From Idiomarina aquatica (GTDB lineage: Bacteria; Pseudomonadota; Gammaproteobacteria; Enterobacterales; Alteromonadaceae): a stretch of 64,000 nt of DNA. The first letter of the stretch is position 1, and the number at the start of each line of letters is the position of its first letter. Below, piece by piece: positions 29,410-38,003 of this stretch. The notes under the pieces are model-generated. The model was not told the DNA's origin, did not search any database, and was given only the letters and a program-made list of their open reading frames with translations. The position numbers were made by a program, and so were the translations under genes. The stretch spans positions 1 to 64,000 of the forward strand of contig NZ_SNXI01000001.1 in assembly GCF_004362895.1 (NCBI RefSeq). The letters are read 5' to 3'.

Positions 29410-30921
29410 ATGACAGATAAATCGCAATCACCCGACGTCGACGTAAACGAGCAAATCGCACAGCGAAAAGCGAAACTGACGGCGCTCCGTGATAAGGGCA
29501 TTGCGTTTCCTAATGATTTTCGTCGCGACTCGCTAGCTAACGATTTACAAGCCGAATACGGCGAGGCAACAAAAGAAGAACTGGAAGCTCAGGGTGTTCG
29601 GGTAAAAGTTGCCGGACGCATGATGACCCGTCGTATTATGGGTAAGGCAAGTTTTGCCACGATCCAGGATATGAGTGGTCGTATTCAGTTATATGTTGCG
29701 CGGGATAACCTGCCTGAAGGCTACTACAACAGCGAATTTAAAAAATGGGACCTGGGTGACATCGTCGGTGCCAGCGGTACACTGTTTAAAACCAATACCG
29801 GTGAGTTGAGTGTGCAGGTGGATGACGTGCGGTTATTGACCAAAGCACTACGACCGTTACCCGATAAGTTCCATGGTCTGGCCGATCAGGAAACACGCTA
29901 TCGTCAACGCTACCTTGATTTGATTACTAACGAAGCGTCGCGCAATACCTTTGTGGTGCGTTCAAAAGTTATCGAATACATTCGTCGCTTTTTGACGGAG
30001 CGTGAGTTTTTAGAAGTTGAAACACCGATGATGCAAACCATCCCCGGCGGCGCTTCTGCGCGTCCGTTTAGCACCCATCATAATGCGCTGGATATGGAAT
30101 TATTCCTGCGGATTGCACCGGAACTGTATTTAAAACGTTTGGTTGTGGGTGGCTTCGAGAAGGTATTCGAAATTAACCGTAATTTCCGCAACGAAGGTTT
30201 ATCGACTCGTCATAACCCTGAGTTCACCATGCTGGAGTTCTACTGGGGCTATGCGGATTATCATGATTTGATGGATATCACCGAGCAAATGCTGCGCGGT
30301 ATCGCCGAGTCTGTGCTGGGCACCACTACTTTCACCAGCCAGGGCGTTGATTACGATTTCGGTAAGGCGTTTGAGCGGATGACGGTACTGGAAGCAATTC
30401 TTAAGTACATGCCGGAGCTAACCCCAGAGCAATTACAGAGCCGTGAGTCGGCGGTACAAATTGCCGAAGAGGCGGGTATTGAGGTACAGCCGGGCTGGGG
30501 CTTGGGTAAAATTCAAATCGAAATTTTCGAAGAAGTGGCCGAACATAAGTTAATTCAGCCAACGTTTATCACGGCATACCCGGCCGAAGTATCACCGTTG
30601 GCACGCCGTAACGATGACGATCCGTTCGTTACCGATCGTTTTGAGTTCTTTGCAGGCGGCCGCGAACTGGCTAACGGTTTCTCGGAGCTTAACGATGCCG
30701 AAGATCAGGCGCAGCGTTTCCGTGATCAAGTAGAAGCTAAAGAAGCGGGCGATGACGAAGCGATGTTCTACGACGAAGATTACGTTACGGCGCTGGAGCA
30801 TGGTATGCCACCAACGGCGGGCGAGGGGATCGGTATCGATCGTCTGGTGATGTTATTAACCGATTCACCATCGATTCGCGACGTGCTGCTGTTCCCGCAC
30901 ATGCGTCCAAAGGCTGACTAA
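29410..30921 (+). CDS. lysS: Lysine-tRNA ligase (class II)
   Basis: Charges tRNA-Lys. The 503 aa compare with 505. An N-terminal OB-fold anticodon-binding domain (about 60-170, with [20 protein letters not shown]) is followed by the class II catalytic core: motif 1 around [19 protein letters not shown], motif 2 [20 protein letters not shown] and motif 3 [16 protein letters not shown]. It forms the prfB-lysS pair and is followed by the large inverted repeat at 30951-31115, which may terminate it. Confidence 0.98.
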   Translation: MTDKSQSPDVDVNEQIAQRKAKLTALRDKGIAFPNDFRRDSLANDLQAEYGEATKEELEAQGVRVKVAGRMMTRRIMGKASFATIQDMSGRIQLYVARDNLPEGYYNSEFKKWDLGDIVGASGTLFKTNTGELSVQVDDVRLLTKALRPLPDKFHGLADQETRYRQRYLDLITNEASRNTFVVRSKVIEYIRRFLTEREFLEVETPMMQTIPGGASARPFSTHHNALDMELFLRIAPELYLKRLVVGGFEKVFEINRNFRNEGLSTRHNPEFTMLEFYWGYADYHDLMDITEQMLRGIAESVLGTTTFTSQGVDYDFGKAFERMTVLEAILKYMPELTPEQLQSRESAVQIAEEAGIEVQPGWGLGKIQIEIFEEVAEHKLIQPTFITAYPAEVSPLARRNDDDPFVTDRFEFFAGGRELANGFSELNDAEDQAQRFRDQVEAKEAGDDEAMFYDEDYVTALEHGMPPTAGEGIGIDRLVMLLTDSPSIRDVLLFPHMRPKAD

Positions 30922-30950
30922 ATAAACTTGCTTTAAGGCGCAGCGTGATT

Positions 30951-31115
30951 GGGGCTTTGGTTTCTGTTGCTGCGTGCAGGGTTTAGGGTAGGCTCGCCAA
31001 AGGGTGTTGGAGGCCATGGATGGCCGGAAACAAGCGTACATGGATGTACTTGCAGCGTCCCTTTGGCGAGCCTACCCTGAACACTGCAAAACGCAGCGGC
31101 AGAGACCAAAGCCCC
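30951..31115. repeat. Long near-perfect inverted repeat with two inner hairpins (MITE/BIME-like)
   Basis: The left arm (30951-31004) and right arm (31059-31115) are inverted copies with about five mismatches and one 3-nt gap, including a 23-bp perfect outer-loop-proximal block from AGGGTAGGCTCG to GCCAAAGGG. The 54-bp centre holds two further palindromes, GGCCATGGATGGCC (31012-31025) and GTACATGGATGTAC (31036-31049). The whole can fold as a cloverleaf of three stems. It lies exactly between convergent lysS and the APC permease, so it may act as a bidirectional terminator; its architecture also suggests a small mobile repeat. Short open frames inside it are treated as spurious. Confidence 0.85.
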
Positions 31116-31134
31116 CTACATCCAGCCACGCCCT

Positions 31135-32301
31135 CTATGCCAACGCCGCCAGCACGACAAGCCCAAAACAGCTGATCAAACCAATTACCGAAACCCACTT
31201 CGGAATAAAACGCTGCTCACTGCTCACTTTCAATGCCGCGATGTTGGTAATGCCGTAGTAAACCAGTACCGTAAAGGCGCTGAGTGTCCAGGCGGACTCT
31301 ATACCACCGAGTAGCGCAATAATTGCCATTACGGCAAAGGTTGCCCAGGTGGCTGCGGGGGCGGATTGATTATCGTTGCTCAAATGGGCTAGTGATTGTG
31401 GCAAGTCACCGCGGCGACCCATGGCTAACACTACGCGTGACACGCCTAATACCAGGTTCAATACCACGCCACTCATGGCGACTACACCGCCAAGGACGAC
31501 TAGCCAACGCCAGCTTGGGTCGCTAATGAGATTGGCAATATTGAAGTTACTTTGCTCGAACGATGCGATACCGCCGAGGTGTAAAATTGCCAGTCCGACG
31601 GCGATATAAATGGCGCTGACTACGGCCAGGGTTAGGACTACGGCTTTAGGAATATTGCGGCGCGGCTCTGTAATTTCTTCACCCATGGTGGCGATGCGGC
31701 CGTAACCGGTGAAGGCGACAAACATGAGTGCGGCGGCGTGGAATAACGACAATGAATCGACTGATACTGTTGCTGAGTTTGTGGTTTTTTGTGCACTAAA
31801 CGTTGCGATTATAAAGGCTGTCAGACCTGCCAGACTTATCAGCACCAGAACGATATTAAGCCAATTGGTGCGACGTACGCCGGATAAAACAAAGATCGTT
31901 AATAGTATTAACAGTCCAACTGCTATGAGATTCACGATCCATGCGCTAAGACCCATTGTCACGCTGATATACCATGCTACCGCCAAAGCTGCGGTGGCGG
32001 CTGATGCGCTCTTGGCAATAATGAATAACCAACCTGCAATACGGCCGCTCAGAGGGTTTAAAAAGTGGTAGCCGTATTCGTAGGTTCCGCCGCTGACCGG
32101 GTGCGCGGCAGCAAGTTGTGCTGATGACAGGCCATTGCATAGGGCGGTAAAGGCAGCAATTACAATCGCCCACACCAGCAAACTGCCTGCGATGCTGGCG
32201 CTCAAACCAACGCTGACATAAGCACCGGTGCCTAGAATTGAGCCTAAGCCAATAACAAGCGCACCACCTAAGCCGGTATTTCTAATAAGTTTAGCTGTCA
32301 C
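31135..32301 (-). CDS. APC-family amino acid permease
   Basis: An inner-membrane secondary transporter of 388 aa. About ten to eleven hydrophobic helices are visible. The first helix carries the APC substrate-backbone motif GLGSILGTGAYVSVG, followed by HPVSGGTYEYGYHFLNP. TGYGRIATMGEEITEPRRNIP matches the conserved helix 6-7 loop region of the family. The length is at the short end of the family, and the protein stops soon after the last helix. The substrate cannot be assigned. It is divergent from ogt and transcribed alone. Confidence 0.85.
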   Translation of the reverse strand: MTAKLIRNTGLGGALVIGLGSILGTGAYVSVGLSASIAGSLLVWAIVIAAFTALCNGLSSAQLAAAHPVSGGTYEYGYHFLNPLSGRIAGWLFIIAKSASAATAALAVAWYISVTMGLSAWIVNLIAVGLLILLTIFVLSGVRRTNWLNIVLVLISLAGLTAFIIATFSAQKTTNSATVSVDSLSLFHAAALMFVAFTGYGRIATMGEEITEPRRNIPKAVVLTLAVVSAIYIAVGLAILHLGGIASFEQSNFNIANLISDPSWRWLVVLGGVVAMSGVVLNLVLGVSRVVLAMGRRGDLPQSLAHLSNDNQSAPAATWATFAVMAIIALLGGIESAWTLSAFTVLVYYGITNIAALKVSSEQRFIPKWVSVIGLISCFGLVVLAALA

Positions 32302-32483
32302 TCCTAAACCTCGACATGATGTAAAAGTAGCAAGCTGTGAGAATACCTAATGCCTTGATAAATGTCGAAGGAGCCGGTAAGAATATGTATATTCAAAAAA
32401 ATTCGAAAAAAAACTGGCAAAAAGGCTGATAATCGTTCAAATTTATGTATAGTTGAACACTCACTCAGCAGGACAAGGCCAAT

Positions 32484-32963
32484 ATGCATCATATCGAATT
32501 TACTACACCATTAGGTCATATGGTGGCCATTGCTGATGATCGTCATTTGACCGGGTTGTATTATCGCGACCAAAAGAATTTACCGGATTTATCAACGTCG
32601 AATAAAGCGACCGATCATCCGGTGCTGTTACAGACACGAGAACAGCTGGAACAATACTTTGCCGGAAAACGGCAGCGGTTTAGCTTGCCATTGCGCGTGC
32701 AGTCGACGGAATTTCAGTCCGAGGTTTTACAGCAATTGCAAAAAGTCGAGCCTGGAAGAACGTTATCTTACAAAGAAATTGCGGAAAAGATTGGTAAACC
32801 CAAAAGCGTGCGGGCAGTTGCTAATGCGATTGCGAGAAACCCTCTGATTATTGTTATTCCGTGTCATCGGGTGATTGGTATTAAAGGCGAGCTGCGCGGT
32901 TTTGCTGCGGGTATTGAGCGCAAAAAAGCGTTGCTTGAGCAAGAAGGGTGCAAAGTCGTTTAA
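32484..32963 (+). CDS. ogt: Methylated-DNA-[protein]-cysteine S-methyltransferase
   Basis: A suicide repair protein that removes alkyl groups from O6-alkylguanine. The 159 aa match the Ogt type. The active site IVIPCHRVIG has acceptor Cys127, the helix-turn-helix is around GRTLSYKEIAEKIGKPKSVR, and the N-terminal ribonuclease-like domain is reduced as in Ogt. No AraC-type Ada domain is fused. It ends at a strong bidirectional terminator shared with the convergent FKBP gene. Confidence 0.92.
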   Translation: MHHIEFTTPLGHMVAIADDRHLTGLYYRDQKNLPDLSTSNKATDHPVLLQTREQLEQYFAGKRQRFSLPLRVQSTEFQSEVLQQLQKVEPGRTLSYKEIAEKIGKPKSVRAVANAIARNPLIIVIPCHRVIGIKGELRGFAAGIERKKALLEQEGCKVV

Positions 32964-32969
32964 GCACAA

Positions 32970-32997
32970 AAAAATACCGCCATCCGGCGGTATTTTT
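32970..32997. terminator. Bidirectional intrinsic terminator (ogt / FKBP)
   Basis: AAAAATACCGCC (32970-32981) pairs with GGCGGTATTTTT (32986-32997) around a 4-nt loop. The A-run and T-run flank a perfect 12-bp stem, so it can terminate transcription from both sides of this convergent pair. Confidence 0.93.
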
Positions 32998-33019
32998 ATA
33001 ACTAACAGCAACTTATCAA

Positions 33020-33502
33020 TTAATGATCTTCGCCATCAGCGTGCACATGACCGTGCTCTAACTCTTGTTCAGTCGCATCGCGAACTTCGACTACTTCAAC
33101 GTCAAAGTTAAGGTCAACGCCGGCTAATGGGTGGTTACCATCAACAGTCACTTCGTCATCGTTAACTTCTACGATAACAACAGACTGATCGCCTTGATCG
33201 GTGCTGGCGCGGAATTGCATGCCAGGCTGAACTTCGTTCTCACCGAACAAGTTACGCGGTACGGTTTGGATTAAACCGTCGTGACGGTCGCCATAAGCTT
33301 CGTCAGGCTTAACTTCTGCGGTGAACTGGTCACCCACGTTTTTGCCTTCTAATGCGTTTTCCAAACCTGGAATCAGCATGCCACGGCCGTGGATGAAAGT
33401 CAGAGGATTGCCTTCCTTAGATTGGTCTAAAGTCTGGCCTTCTGCAGTCTTTACTGTGTAGTTGATAGCCACAACTTTGTTAGGGGCAATTGCTTCGCTC
33501 AT
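33020..33502 (-). CDS. FKBP-type peptidyl-prolyl cis-trans isomerase (SlyD-like)
   Basis: A cytoplasmic prolyl isomerase/chaperone of 160 aa. The FKBP core is split by an insert-in-flap domain as in SlyD: LTFIHGRGMLIPGLENALEG, then EAYGDRHDGLIQTVPR, the IF chaperone insert (about 75-125), and NHPLAGVDLNFDVEVVEV. A short His-containing tail (HGHVHADGEDH) may bind metal but is much shorter than the E. coli SlyD tail. It is 6 bp downstream of ygfZ on the same strand, so the two are probably coexpressed. Confidence 0.92.
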   Translation of the reverse strand: MSEAIAPNKVVAINYTVKTAEGQTLDQSKEGNPLTFIHGRGMLIPGLENALEGKNVGDQFTAEVKPDEAYGDRHDGLIQTVPRNLFGENEVQPGMQFRASTDQGDQSVVIVEVNDDEVTVDGNHPLAGVDLNFDVEVVEVRDATEQELEHGHVHADGEDH

Positions 33503-33508
33503 AAATAG

Positions 33509-34399
33509 TTAACCTAATTGATACGGCAGTGAGTGTATTTCCAGAAGACTATCGTCGTCACCTTTAACCCGAATCGGCGTATCTTGCTCGATATCGCTTG
33601 GCAATACCGCCAGCAGGTCAAATGATTGTGGAGAACGGTTCACTGCCATAATGACCGTTCCTGCACGACGCCAGTTATCGCCAACTTTACGCTCCAATTC
33701 TGTTGCAGGCTTCACCTCGGCGGCTTTGCCTGACAAACGGAATAACGCACGTTTCTGCTTGCCCAGGTATTTCATCCGGGCAATTGTCTCCTGGCCGATA
33801 TAACATCCCTTGTTAAAGCTGACTCCGTCCAGTGCCTGAATATTTAACATCTGCGGCACAAATTGCTGACTATTTTCCGCTGTCAGCTGTGGACGAACGC
33901 GTTCAATCTCCAATGCATCCCAGTAACTCTGCGGATACTCCGTAGAAATCGTTGTTTGGCTTACAACCAACGCTTGTTTGGGTTGCTCGCCAAGCATTAT
34001 TACGTATGTATTTTCATTAACATCAGGTAGGGCAATCGATTCACCAAAATGACCACTAATATGCCATTGATCAGTTACGTCGGTTATCTCGACCTGATTA
34101 AATACACCGTACTTTTTAAATTGCGCTAATGAACCGCTAATGGCGCTTTTATTCATGATCAATAAAAAGCCTTGCGCGGAACGAACCAACCAGAACACGC
34201 TAAACGCTTTGCCGGTGGGGTCGCAATGCGCACCATATAAAAACGGCTGCTCGCTGAGGCGATTAAGATCGCAGGTTAACTGACCCTGCAAAAAACTCTC
34301 AGCATCTGCACCAATGAGCTCAATGATACCATAATCATCCAGAGTTGCCGAAATCGCATCGGGCTGTTGTTGGGTAAAAAGCGTATCTAAAGCAATCAC
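33509..34399 (-). CDS. ygfZ: tRNA-modifying / Fe-S cluster assembly folate-binding protein YgfZ
   Basis: YgfZ uses tetrahydrofolate and helps assemble or repair Fe-S clusters in enzymes such as MiaB. The 296 aa are slightly shorter than E. coli's 326. The family signature KGCYIGQE is at 197-204 with the essential Cys199, followed by TIARMKYLGKQKRALFRL, the aminomethyltransferase-like fold. It is divergent from sdhE, another respiratory-enzyme assembly gene, which matches the conserved ygfZ-sdhE-ygfX neighbourhood. Confidence 0.94.
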   Translation of the reverse strand: MIALDTLFTQQQPDAISATLDDYGIIELIGADAESFLQGQLTCDLNRLSEQPFLYGAHCDPTGKAFSVFWLVRSAQGFLLIMNKSAISGSLAQFKKYGVFNQVEITDVTDQWHISGHFGESIALPDVNENTYVIMLGEQPKQALVVSQTTISTEYPQSYWDALEIERVRPQLTAENSQQFVPQMLNIQALDGVSFNKGCYIGQETIARMKYLGKQKRALFRLSGKAAEVKPATELERKVGDNWRRAGTVIMAVNRSPQSFDLLAVLPSDIEQDTPIRVKGDDDSLLEIHSLPYQLG

Positions 34400-34475
34400 G
34401 GGCGCTCCTTATTTAACGACTTCATGCTAATATTAGGGCACGAAATTATTTTTCAAGGCGAAATGTGGAGTTGTC

Positions 34476-34748
34476 ATGCTGCCATTCAAACAATCTGAAG
34501 ATGCATTAAAAGATAAGCGCCGATTAAAGTGGGCCTGTCGCCGAGGTATGCTCGAGTTAGATGTACTTTTTGAACCCTTTGTAGAGCAAGCTTACGATGA
34601 GCTTAGCGAGGAAGACAAAGCTATCTTTCGACGCTTGGTTACCTGTGACGATCCCGATTTGTTTGCTTGGTTTATGGGACATAAGGAATGTCCGGATGCG
34701 GAGCTAACGAAAATGATCGACTTTATGTTGTCACGGGTCAAAGTTTAG
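34476..34748 (+). CDS. sdhE: FAD assembly factor SdhE
   Basis: Promotes covalent attachment of FAD to succinate dehydrogenase and fumarate reductase. The 90 aa are the family size. The RGM motif lies in LKWACRRGMLELDVLFEPF near residues 20-26, and the acidic DDPDLFAWFMG segment is also conserved. It is divergent from ygfZ by 76 bp and followed directly by a shortened ygfX-like gene whose longest possible frame overlaps it. Confidence 0.95.
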   Translation: MLPFKQSEDALKDKRRLKWACRRGMLELDVLFEPFVEQAYDELSEEDKAIFRRLVTCDDPDLFAWFMGHKECPDAELTKMIDFMLSRVKV

Positions 34749-34750
34749 CG

Positions 34751-35008
34751 TTGTTACGCATTCGCCTGCAAAAACCGCAACGTTTACTGTCTGTATCTGA
34801 AGATGGTCACTTGTGGCAAATAAATGACGACACTTATCAGTTATTAGCCCCACCGATTATCTTGTGGCGTTTTGGACTGGTAGTACCGTTAGTTAATGCC
34901 GGCGAACGGCAGTGGTTTTGGTTGTGGTGGTTTCAATTATCTGCAGCGCAACTGGCGCAGCTGCGCTGCTTATCGTTAGTTGCCGGGCAGATTTCCGCGC
35001 GGCGTTAG
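34751..35008 (+). CDS. Shortened YgfX (CptA)-like protein
   Basis: This 85-aa frame from TTG 34751 matches, from memory, the C-terminal half of E. coli YgfX, a small membrane protein encoded after sdhE (LRLRS/LWLA-type strands; here [20 protein letters not shown] and [17 protein letters not shown]). The N-terminal two-helix membrane region is missing. An alternative start upstream (34688) would lie inside sdhE and still add no membrane segment. The 3' end overlaps the convergent nadB gene by 33 bp. It may be a degenerate remnant or a naturally short lineage-specific form. Confidence 0.5.
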   Translation: MLRIRLQKPQRLLSVSEDGHLWQINDDTYQLLAPPIILWRFGLVVPLVNAGERQWFWLWWFQLSAAQLAQLRCLSLVAGQISARR

Positions 35009-36592
35009 CCGGGTAGGCTTAGCTTCCGGCAGTAAGTCGGGATAGTCCAGCGTATAGTGTAATCCACGACTTTCCTTGCGTGCCATCGCACTGTGCACAA
35101 TAAGTTCAGCCACTTGCACAAGGTTACGTAACTCCAACAGGTTATTGCTTACCCTGAAGTTGGCGTAATAATCATGGATTTCCTGTTGTAACAACTGAAT
35201 GCGGTGTAAAGCGCGCTCCAGTCGTTTTGTGGTTCGCACAATTCCAACATAGTCCCACATAAAGAGTCTTAATTCGTGCCAGTTATGCTGAATAACGACC
35301 TCTTCGTCAGAGTTGCTGACCTTGCTTTCATCCCAGGCGGGTAAAGTGGCCAGAGGAGCCTCGCCGGCCGGTTTAGCTAAAATGTGTTTGGCTGCAGCAC
35401 GGGCAAATACCAGACATTCCAATAATGAATTGCTGGCCATACGGTTAGCGCCATGCAAGCCGGTGTAAGCGACTTCACCAACCGCGTATAAACCCGGCAC
35501 GTCAGTCTCGGCATCCAGCGTTGTGGTAACACCACCACAGGTATAATGTGCGGCGGGTACAACAGGCATAGGCTGTTCGCTAATATCAATACCCAGCGAC
35601 AGACACTTATCAAAAATGGTCGGAAAGTGCTGCTGCAAAAAATCTCTGGATTGATGGGAAATATCCAGATACATGCAATCGGCGCCCAAACGTTTCATTT
35701 CGTAGTCAATAGCGCGGGCAACGACATCACGTGGTGCCAGTTCGGCCAATTCATGAAACTCATCCATAAAGCGCGAGCCGTCGGGGCGACGCAATACTGC
35801 GCCTTCACCGCGTAATGCTTCGGTTAATAAAAAACTATGCGCGTTTGGATGGTATAAACAAGTCGGGTGAAATTGATTAAATTCCATGTTGGTGACACTG
35901 CAGCCGGCACGCCAGGCCATTGCAATACCATCACCGCTGGCCACATCAGGGTTGCTGGTATATTGGTAAACCTTACTGGCACCGCCGGTTGCCAACACAA
36001 CAAAGCGTGCCGAGGCTGTTTCGACGCGTTCACGGGCGCGGTTCCACAAATAAGCGCCATAACAGCGATGTTCTTTATGCAAGCGCTTACCGGTGATTAA
36101 GTCGACCGCATTAAAACGCTCCAGCACCTTAATATTGGGGTGTTGCAGAACTTTTTGCTGTAAAGTTGTTTGCACTGCGCGCCCGGTTGCATCCGCCGCA
36201 TGCAAAATACGGCGATGGCTGTGTCCGCCTTCGCGATTTAAATGGTACTCTGGCTTGCTATCATCGGTGTTGACACGATCGAAGCCCACACCAGCGTCAA
36301 TTAGCCATTGCAGGGCATCGCGGGCATTGCGTGTGGTAAACTCTACGGCATGACGTTCGCATAAACCGCCGCCGGCGTTGAGCGTGTCTTCGACGTGGCT
36401 TTCGATACTATCGTTTTCGTCAAACACAGCGGCAATGCCGCCCTGAGCATAATAAGTAGAGCCTTCGGTTAACGGACCTTTACTGACGACGATAACGCTA
36501 ACATGGTCAGCTAGTTGTAATGCGGTGGTTAAACCGGCGGCACCTGACCCAATGATCAAGACATCTGATTGATAATTTGCTGCAGGTTCCAT
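34976..36592 (-). CDS. nadB: L-aspartate oxidase
   Basis: A flavoprotein that oxidises aspartate to iminoaspartate, the first step of de novo NAD synthesis. The 538 aa match the usual 540. The FAD-binding motif is [19 protein letters not shown] near 10-28. The active-site region of the fumarate-reductase/succinate-dehydrogenase fold is seen in [12 protein letters not shown] and [20 protein letters not shown], with [20 protein letters not shown] near the end. It is divergent from rpoE, the standard gammaproteobacterial arrangement. Confidence 0.97.
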   Translation of the reverse strand: MEPAANYQSDVLIIGSGAAGLTTALQLADHVSVIVVSKGPLTEGSTYYAQGGIAAVFDENDSIESHVEDTLNAGGGLCERHAVEFTTRNARDALQWLIDAGVGFDRVNTDDSKPEYHLNREGGHSHRRILHAADATGRAVQTTLQQKVLQHPNIKVLERFNAVDLITGKRLHKEHRCYGAYLWNRARERVETASARFVVLATGGASKVYQYTSNPDVASGDGIAMAWRAGCSVTNMEFNQFHPTCLYHPNAHSFLLTEALRGEGAVLRRPDGSRFMDEFHELAELAPRDVVARAIDYEMKRLGADCMYLDISHQSRDFLQQHFPTIFDKCLSLGIDISEQPMPVVPAAHYTCGGVTTTLDAETDVPGLYAVGEVAYTGLHGANRMASNSLLECLVFARAAAKHILAKPAGEAPLATLPAWDESKVSNSDEEVVIQHNWHELRLFMWDYVGIVRTTKRLERALHRIQLLQQEIHDYYANFRVSNNLLELRNLVQVAELIVHSAMARKESRGLHYTLDYPDLLPEAKPTRLTPRGNLPGN

Positions 36593-36645
36593 AAAGTACT
36601 CATTAAGAATTTTGAATGATTTTACGCATTTGCATAATTATTTGC

Positions 36646-36672
36646 GAACTTTTTACTAAACGGTCTGTCACA
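36646..36672 (+). promoter_or_regulatory. Candidate sigma-E autoregulatory promoter of rpoE
   Basis: GAACTT (36646-36651) is followed after 16 bp by TCACA (36668-36672), resembling the sigma-E consensus GGAACTT-N16-TCAAA/TCTGA. It lies ~65 bp upstream of rpoE. E. coli rpoE is autoregulated from such a promoter; here the -10 is imperfect. Confidence 0.45.
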
Positions 36673-36736
36673 GTTTGTAACAACTACAGCGGGCCGTCAG
36701 TTCACGCAGTTCCTTGGCTAGGGAGAACAGGCTCGG

Positions 36737-37315
36737 ATGAGCGAGAAACTTACAGACCAACAACTGGTCGAAAGGGTACAACAAGGAGATAACCGCGCGT
36801 TTGACTTGCTGGTAAAAAAGTATCAGCACAAAGTGATGAGCTTGATCTCACGCTATGTCAAACAGCAGGGTGACGTGGCTGATGTAGCACAAGAAGCTTT
36901 CATCAAAGCCTACCGCGCGCTCCCTAAGTTTAGGGGTGATAGTGCATTTTATACTTGGTTGTATCGTATTGCGGTCAACACCGCTAAAAATTATTTGGTT
37001 GCGCAGGGGCGTAAACCGCCGGCATCTGATGTTGATGCTGAAGACGCCGAGTACTTTGAAGGTGCAGGGGCGCTAAAAGATTCCGCGACACCGGAACGAC
37101 AGTTGCTAACCGACGAAATTCAGACAGTCGTGTTAAAAGCGATAGAAGAATTGCCTGATGATTTACGGCGAGCAATAACGTTACGGGAAATTGACGGTTT
37201 AGGTTACGAAGAAATTGCGATAGAAATGGATTGCCCGATCGGTACAGTTCGCTCTCGGATTTTCAGAGCGCGGGAAGCCATTGATAATCAGTTAAGACCG
37301 TTGTTAGAACGGTGA
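36737..37315 (+). CDS. rpoE: RNA polymerase sigma-E factor
   Basis: The ECF sigma factor for envelope stress. The 192 aa are nearly identical in design to E. coli's 191: region 2 with DLLVKKYQHKVMSLISRYVK and DVAQEAFIKAYRALPKFRGD, the linker, and region 4 with LREIDGLGYEEIAIEMDCPI then GTVRSRIFRARE. It heads rpoE-rseA-rseB-rseC. Its regulon normally includes bamA, skp and lpx genes, which lie at 13041-18358 in the same window. Confidence 0.98.
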   Translation: MSEKLTDQQLVERVQQGDNRAFDLLVKKYQHKVMSLISRYVKQQGDVADVAQEAFIKAYRALPKFRGDSAFYTWLYRIAVNTAKNYLVAQGRKPPASDVDAEDAEYFEGAGALKDSATPERQLLTDEIQTVVLKAIEELPDDLRRAITLREIDGLGYEEIAIEMDCPIGTVRSRIFRAREAIDNQLRPLLER

Positions 37316-37332
37316 TTTACAGAGGGTAAACT

Positions 37333-37980
37333 ATGTCTCAGGACAATCGGTCAACAGACGCTAAGTTGGTAGACGAAACAGAAGCAACATCAGCGTTTTT
37401 TGATGAAGAATCAGCTGAGCAGCAATCGATCGACGCTTGGTTAGCCGATGAAGAAACGGCACAGCGTTGGCATCGCTACAGCATTATTAGTAGCGTCATG
37501 AAAAGCGATGTGACAGTTTCGGTTGATATCAGTGAACGTGTCAGTGCTGCTGTCGCGGCAGAGGGGCAACACAATAATGTTGTGTCTGTTGCAGCTGCCA
37601 GCCGGTCAAAAGCAGCGCGTAAGGCGGCCAGCCGTTGGTATCAGCCTGTCGCAAAAGTTGCAGTTGCAGCCGGAGTTGCTGTGGTCGCTGTAATGACGGT
37701 GCAGTCGGTACAATCGCCCGATACCGTGCCGGCAGCGCAGGAACCAGGTTTTATTACGAATCCTCTTGGTGGGCGTCAACCGGTTAGTTATTCGCCGTCA
37801 GTAAATTCGGCATCTGCTGGTGCACAAGAACAACAGGACGTGCAGCTAAGACGTCAGGCGCAATCATACCTGATTGATCATCAGCAACAGATTTTATTAT
37901 TACAAAATGCATCGGAAACTGGCGCGGAAAAAGTCGACAAGGGCGCTAACGATGGCGCAGAGTCAACGCAGCAACACTAG
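37333..37980 (+). CDS. rseA: Anti-sigma-E factor RseA
   Basis: An inner-membrane anti-sigma factor that holds sigma-E until cleaved by DegS and RseP. Of the 215 aa, the N-terminal cytoplasmic sigma-binding domain (about 1-80, with WHRYSIISSVMK) precedes a single membrane helix (about 105-124, VAKVAVAAGVAVVAVMTVQS) and a Gln/Ser-rich periplasmic domain ending in coiled sequence. The C-terminus is Asn/Glu/Gln-rich. It lies 17 bp after rpoE and 23 bp before rseB. Confidence 0.93.
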   Translation: MSQDNRSTDAKLVDETEATSAFFDEESAEQQSIDAWLADEETAQRWHRYSIISSVMKSDVTVSVDISERVSAAVAAEGQHNNVVSVAAASRSKAARKAASRWYQPVAKVAVAAGVAVVAVMTVQSVQSPDTVPAAQEPGFITNPLGGRQPVSYSPSVNSASAGAQEQQDVQLRRQAQSYLIDHQQQILLLQNASETGAEKVDKGANDGAESTQQH

Positions 37981-38003
37981 CTTTTAATGAAGAGGGTAAG
38001 CGC

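Noticed and set aside
30983-31258. Open frames on both strands inside the lysS-permease inverted repeat
   Set aside because: They follow the palindromic repeat itself, have no ribosome-binding site, and one overlaps the permease 3' end; spurious translations of a repeat.
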